From Deltaproteobacteria bacterium (GTDB lineage Bacteria > Myxococcota_A > Polyangia > Polyangiales > Ga0077539), in assembly GCA_016704445.1 (NCBI GenBank), contig JADJAE010000050.1, positions 16,073 through 80,072 of the forward strand: a stretch of 64,000 bases of DNA, in the 5' to 3' direction. The position numbers were made by a program, and so were the translations under genes. The notes under the pieces were generated by a model. The model was not told the DNA's origin. It saw nothing but the letters and a program-made list of their open reading frames with translations, and did no database searches. Of the stretch, positions 63,983-64,000 are shown piece after piece; within the stretch, counting starts at the first letter, position 1, and every line of letters begins with the position of its first letter.

Positions 63983-64000
63983 ATGCGTCGCCGCGCGTTT
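63983..64000 (+). CDS. Possible start of a gene cut by the window edge
   Basis: ATG 63983 opens MRRRAF and continues to the window end. It is 40 bp downstream of the MAPEG stop on the same strand. The basic start resembles the n-region of a signal peptide, but six codons are too few to assign a function. Confidence 0.25.

Noticed and set aside
1..64000. CRISPR arrays, tRNA and rRNA genes
   Set aside because: No regularly spaced direct repeats with unique spacers, and no tRNA-like cloverleaf or rRNA sequence, were noticed. The tandem repeats present are coding and contiguous.

Overview
The window is high-GC, gene-dense DNA with strong G/C preference at third codon positions. It looks like a myxobacterium (Myxococcota, probably Polyangia). 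The main grounds are a MYXO-CTERM-type sorting tail, about eighteen predicted lipoproteins among some fifty-six genes, Cys-repeat and RCC1-repeat surface proteins with Asp/Pro-rich linkers, PEGA and kelch proteins, and few long operons. This placement is inferred from gene content, since there is no rRNA or other marker here. No tRNA, rRNA or CRISPR array was seen.

Layout. 1-7.2 kb: the end of a membrane protein, then a divergent pair of an Hsp70-like protein and a 1601-residue coiled-coil/zinc-finger tail-anchored protein. 7.2-12.2 kb: a secreted GH13 amylase, a lipoprotein, a class III CoA-transferase and a glutathione S-transferase. 12.2-12.6 kb: an inverted-repeat element. 12.6-24.9 kb: mostly housekeeping genes (SpeA, a phosphopantetheinyl transferase, TatA, Usp, a metallophosphoesterase, FolE, a Lon-N protein, YajQ) plus uncharacterised proteins. 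24.9-27.0 kb: a two-gene ATPase plus TOPRIM-like cassette, in compositionally different DNA and broken by frameshifts. 27-39 kb: Cys-rich and other lipoproteins, including a MYXO-CTERM protein, a protein with a duplicated unknown domain, a fibrinogen-like protein with eight Cys repeats and a Hint-domain protein. 39-50 kb: metabolic, signalling and membrane genes (a zinc-type diguanylate cyclase, a thioesterase, a YfhO-like protein, an FGE-like protein with a Cys-rich partner, an SDR). 50-62 kb: more surface proteins (a Dickkopf-like Cys-repeat protein, an RCC1 pair, PEGA, a beta-propeller) and the second copy of the inverted-repeat element, flanked by a perfect 8-bp direct repeat. 62-64 kb: a ferritin-like protein, a small lipoprotein and a MAPEG protein.

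Nine genes are interrupted by frame changes, mostly single-base and in or near C/G runs. They include conserved genes such as speA, so many may be base-calling errors rather than real pseudogenes. Restored products are described for these.

The most interesting items are the non-autonomous inverted-repeat element with its target duplication, the ATPase/TOPRIM-like pair that could be an uncharacterised defence system, the lipoprotein carrying a Hint autoprocessing domain, and the Hsp70/zinc-finger pair.
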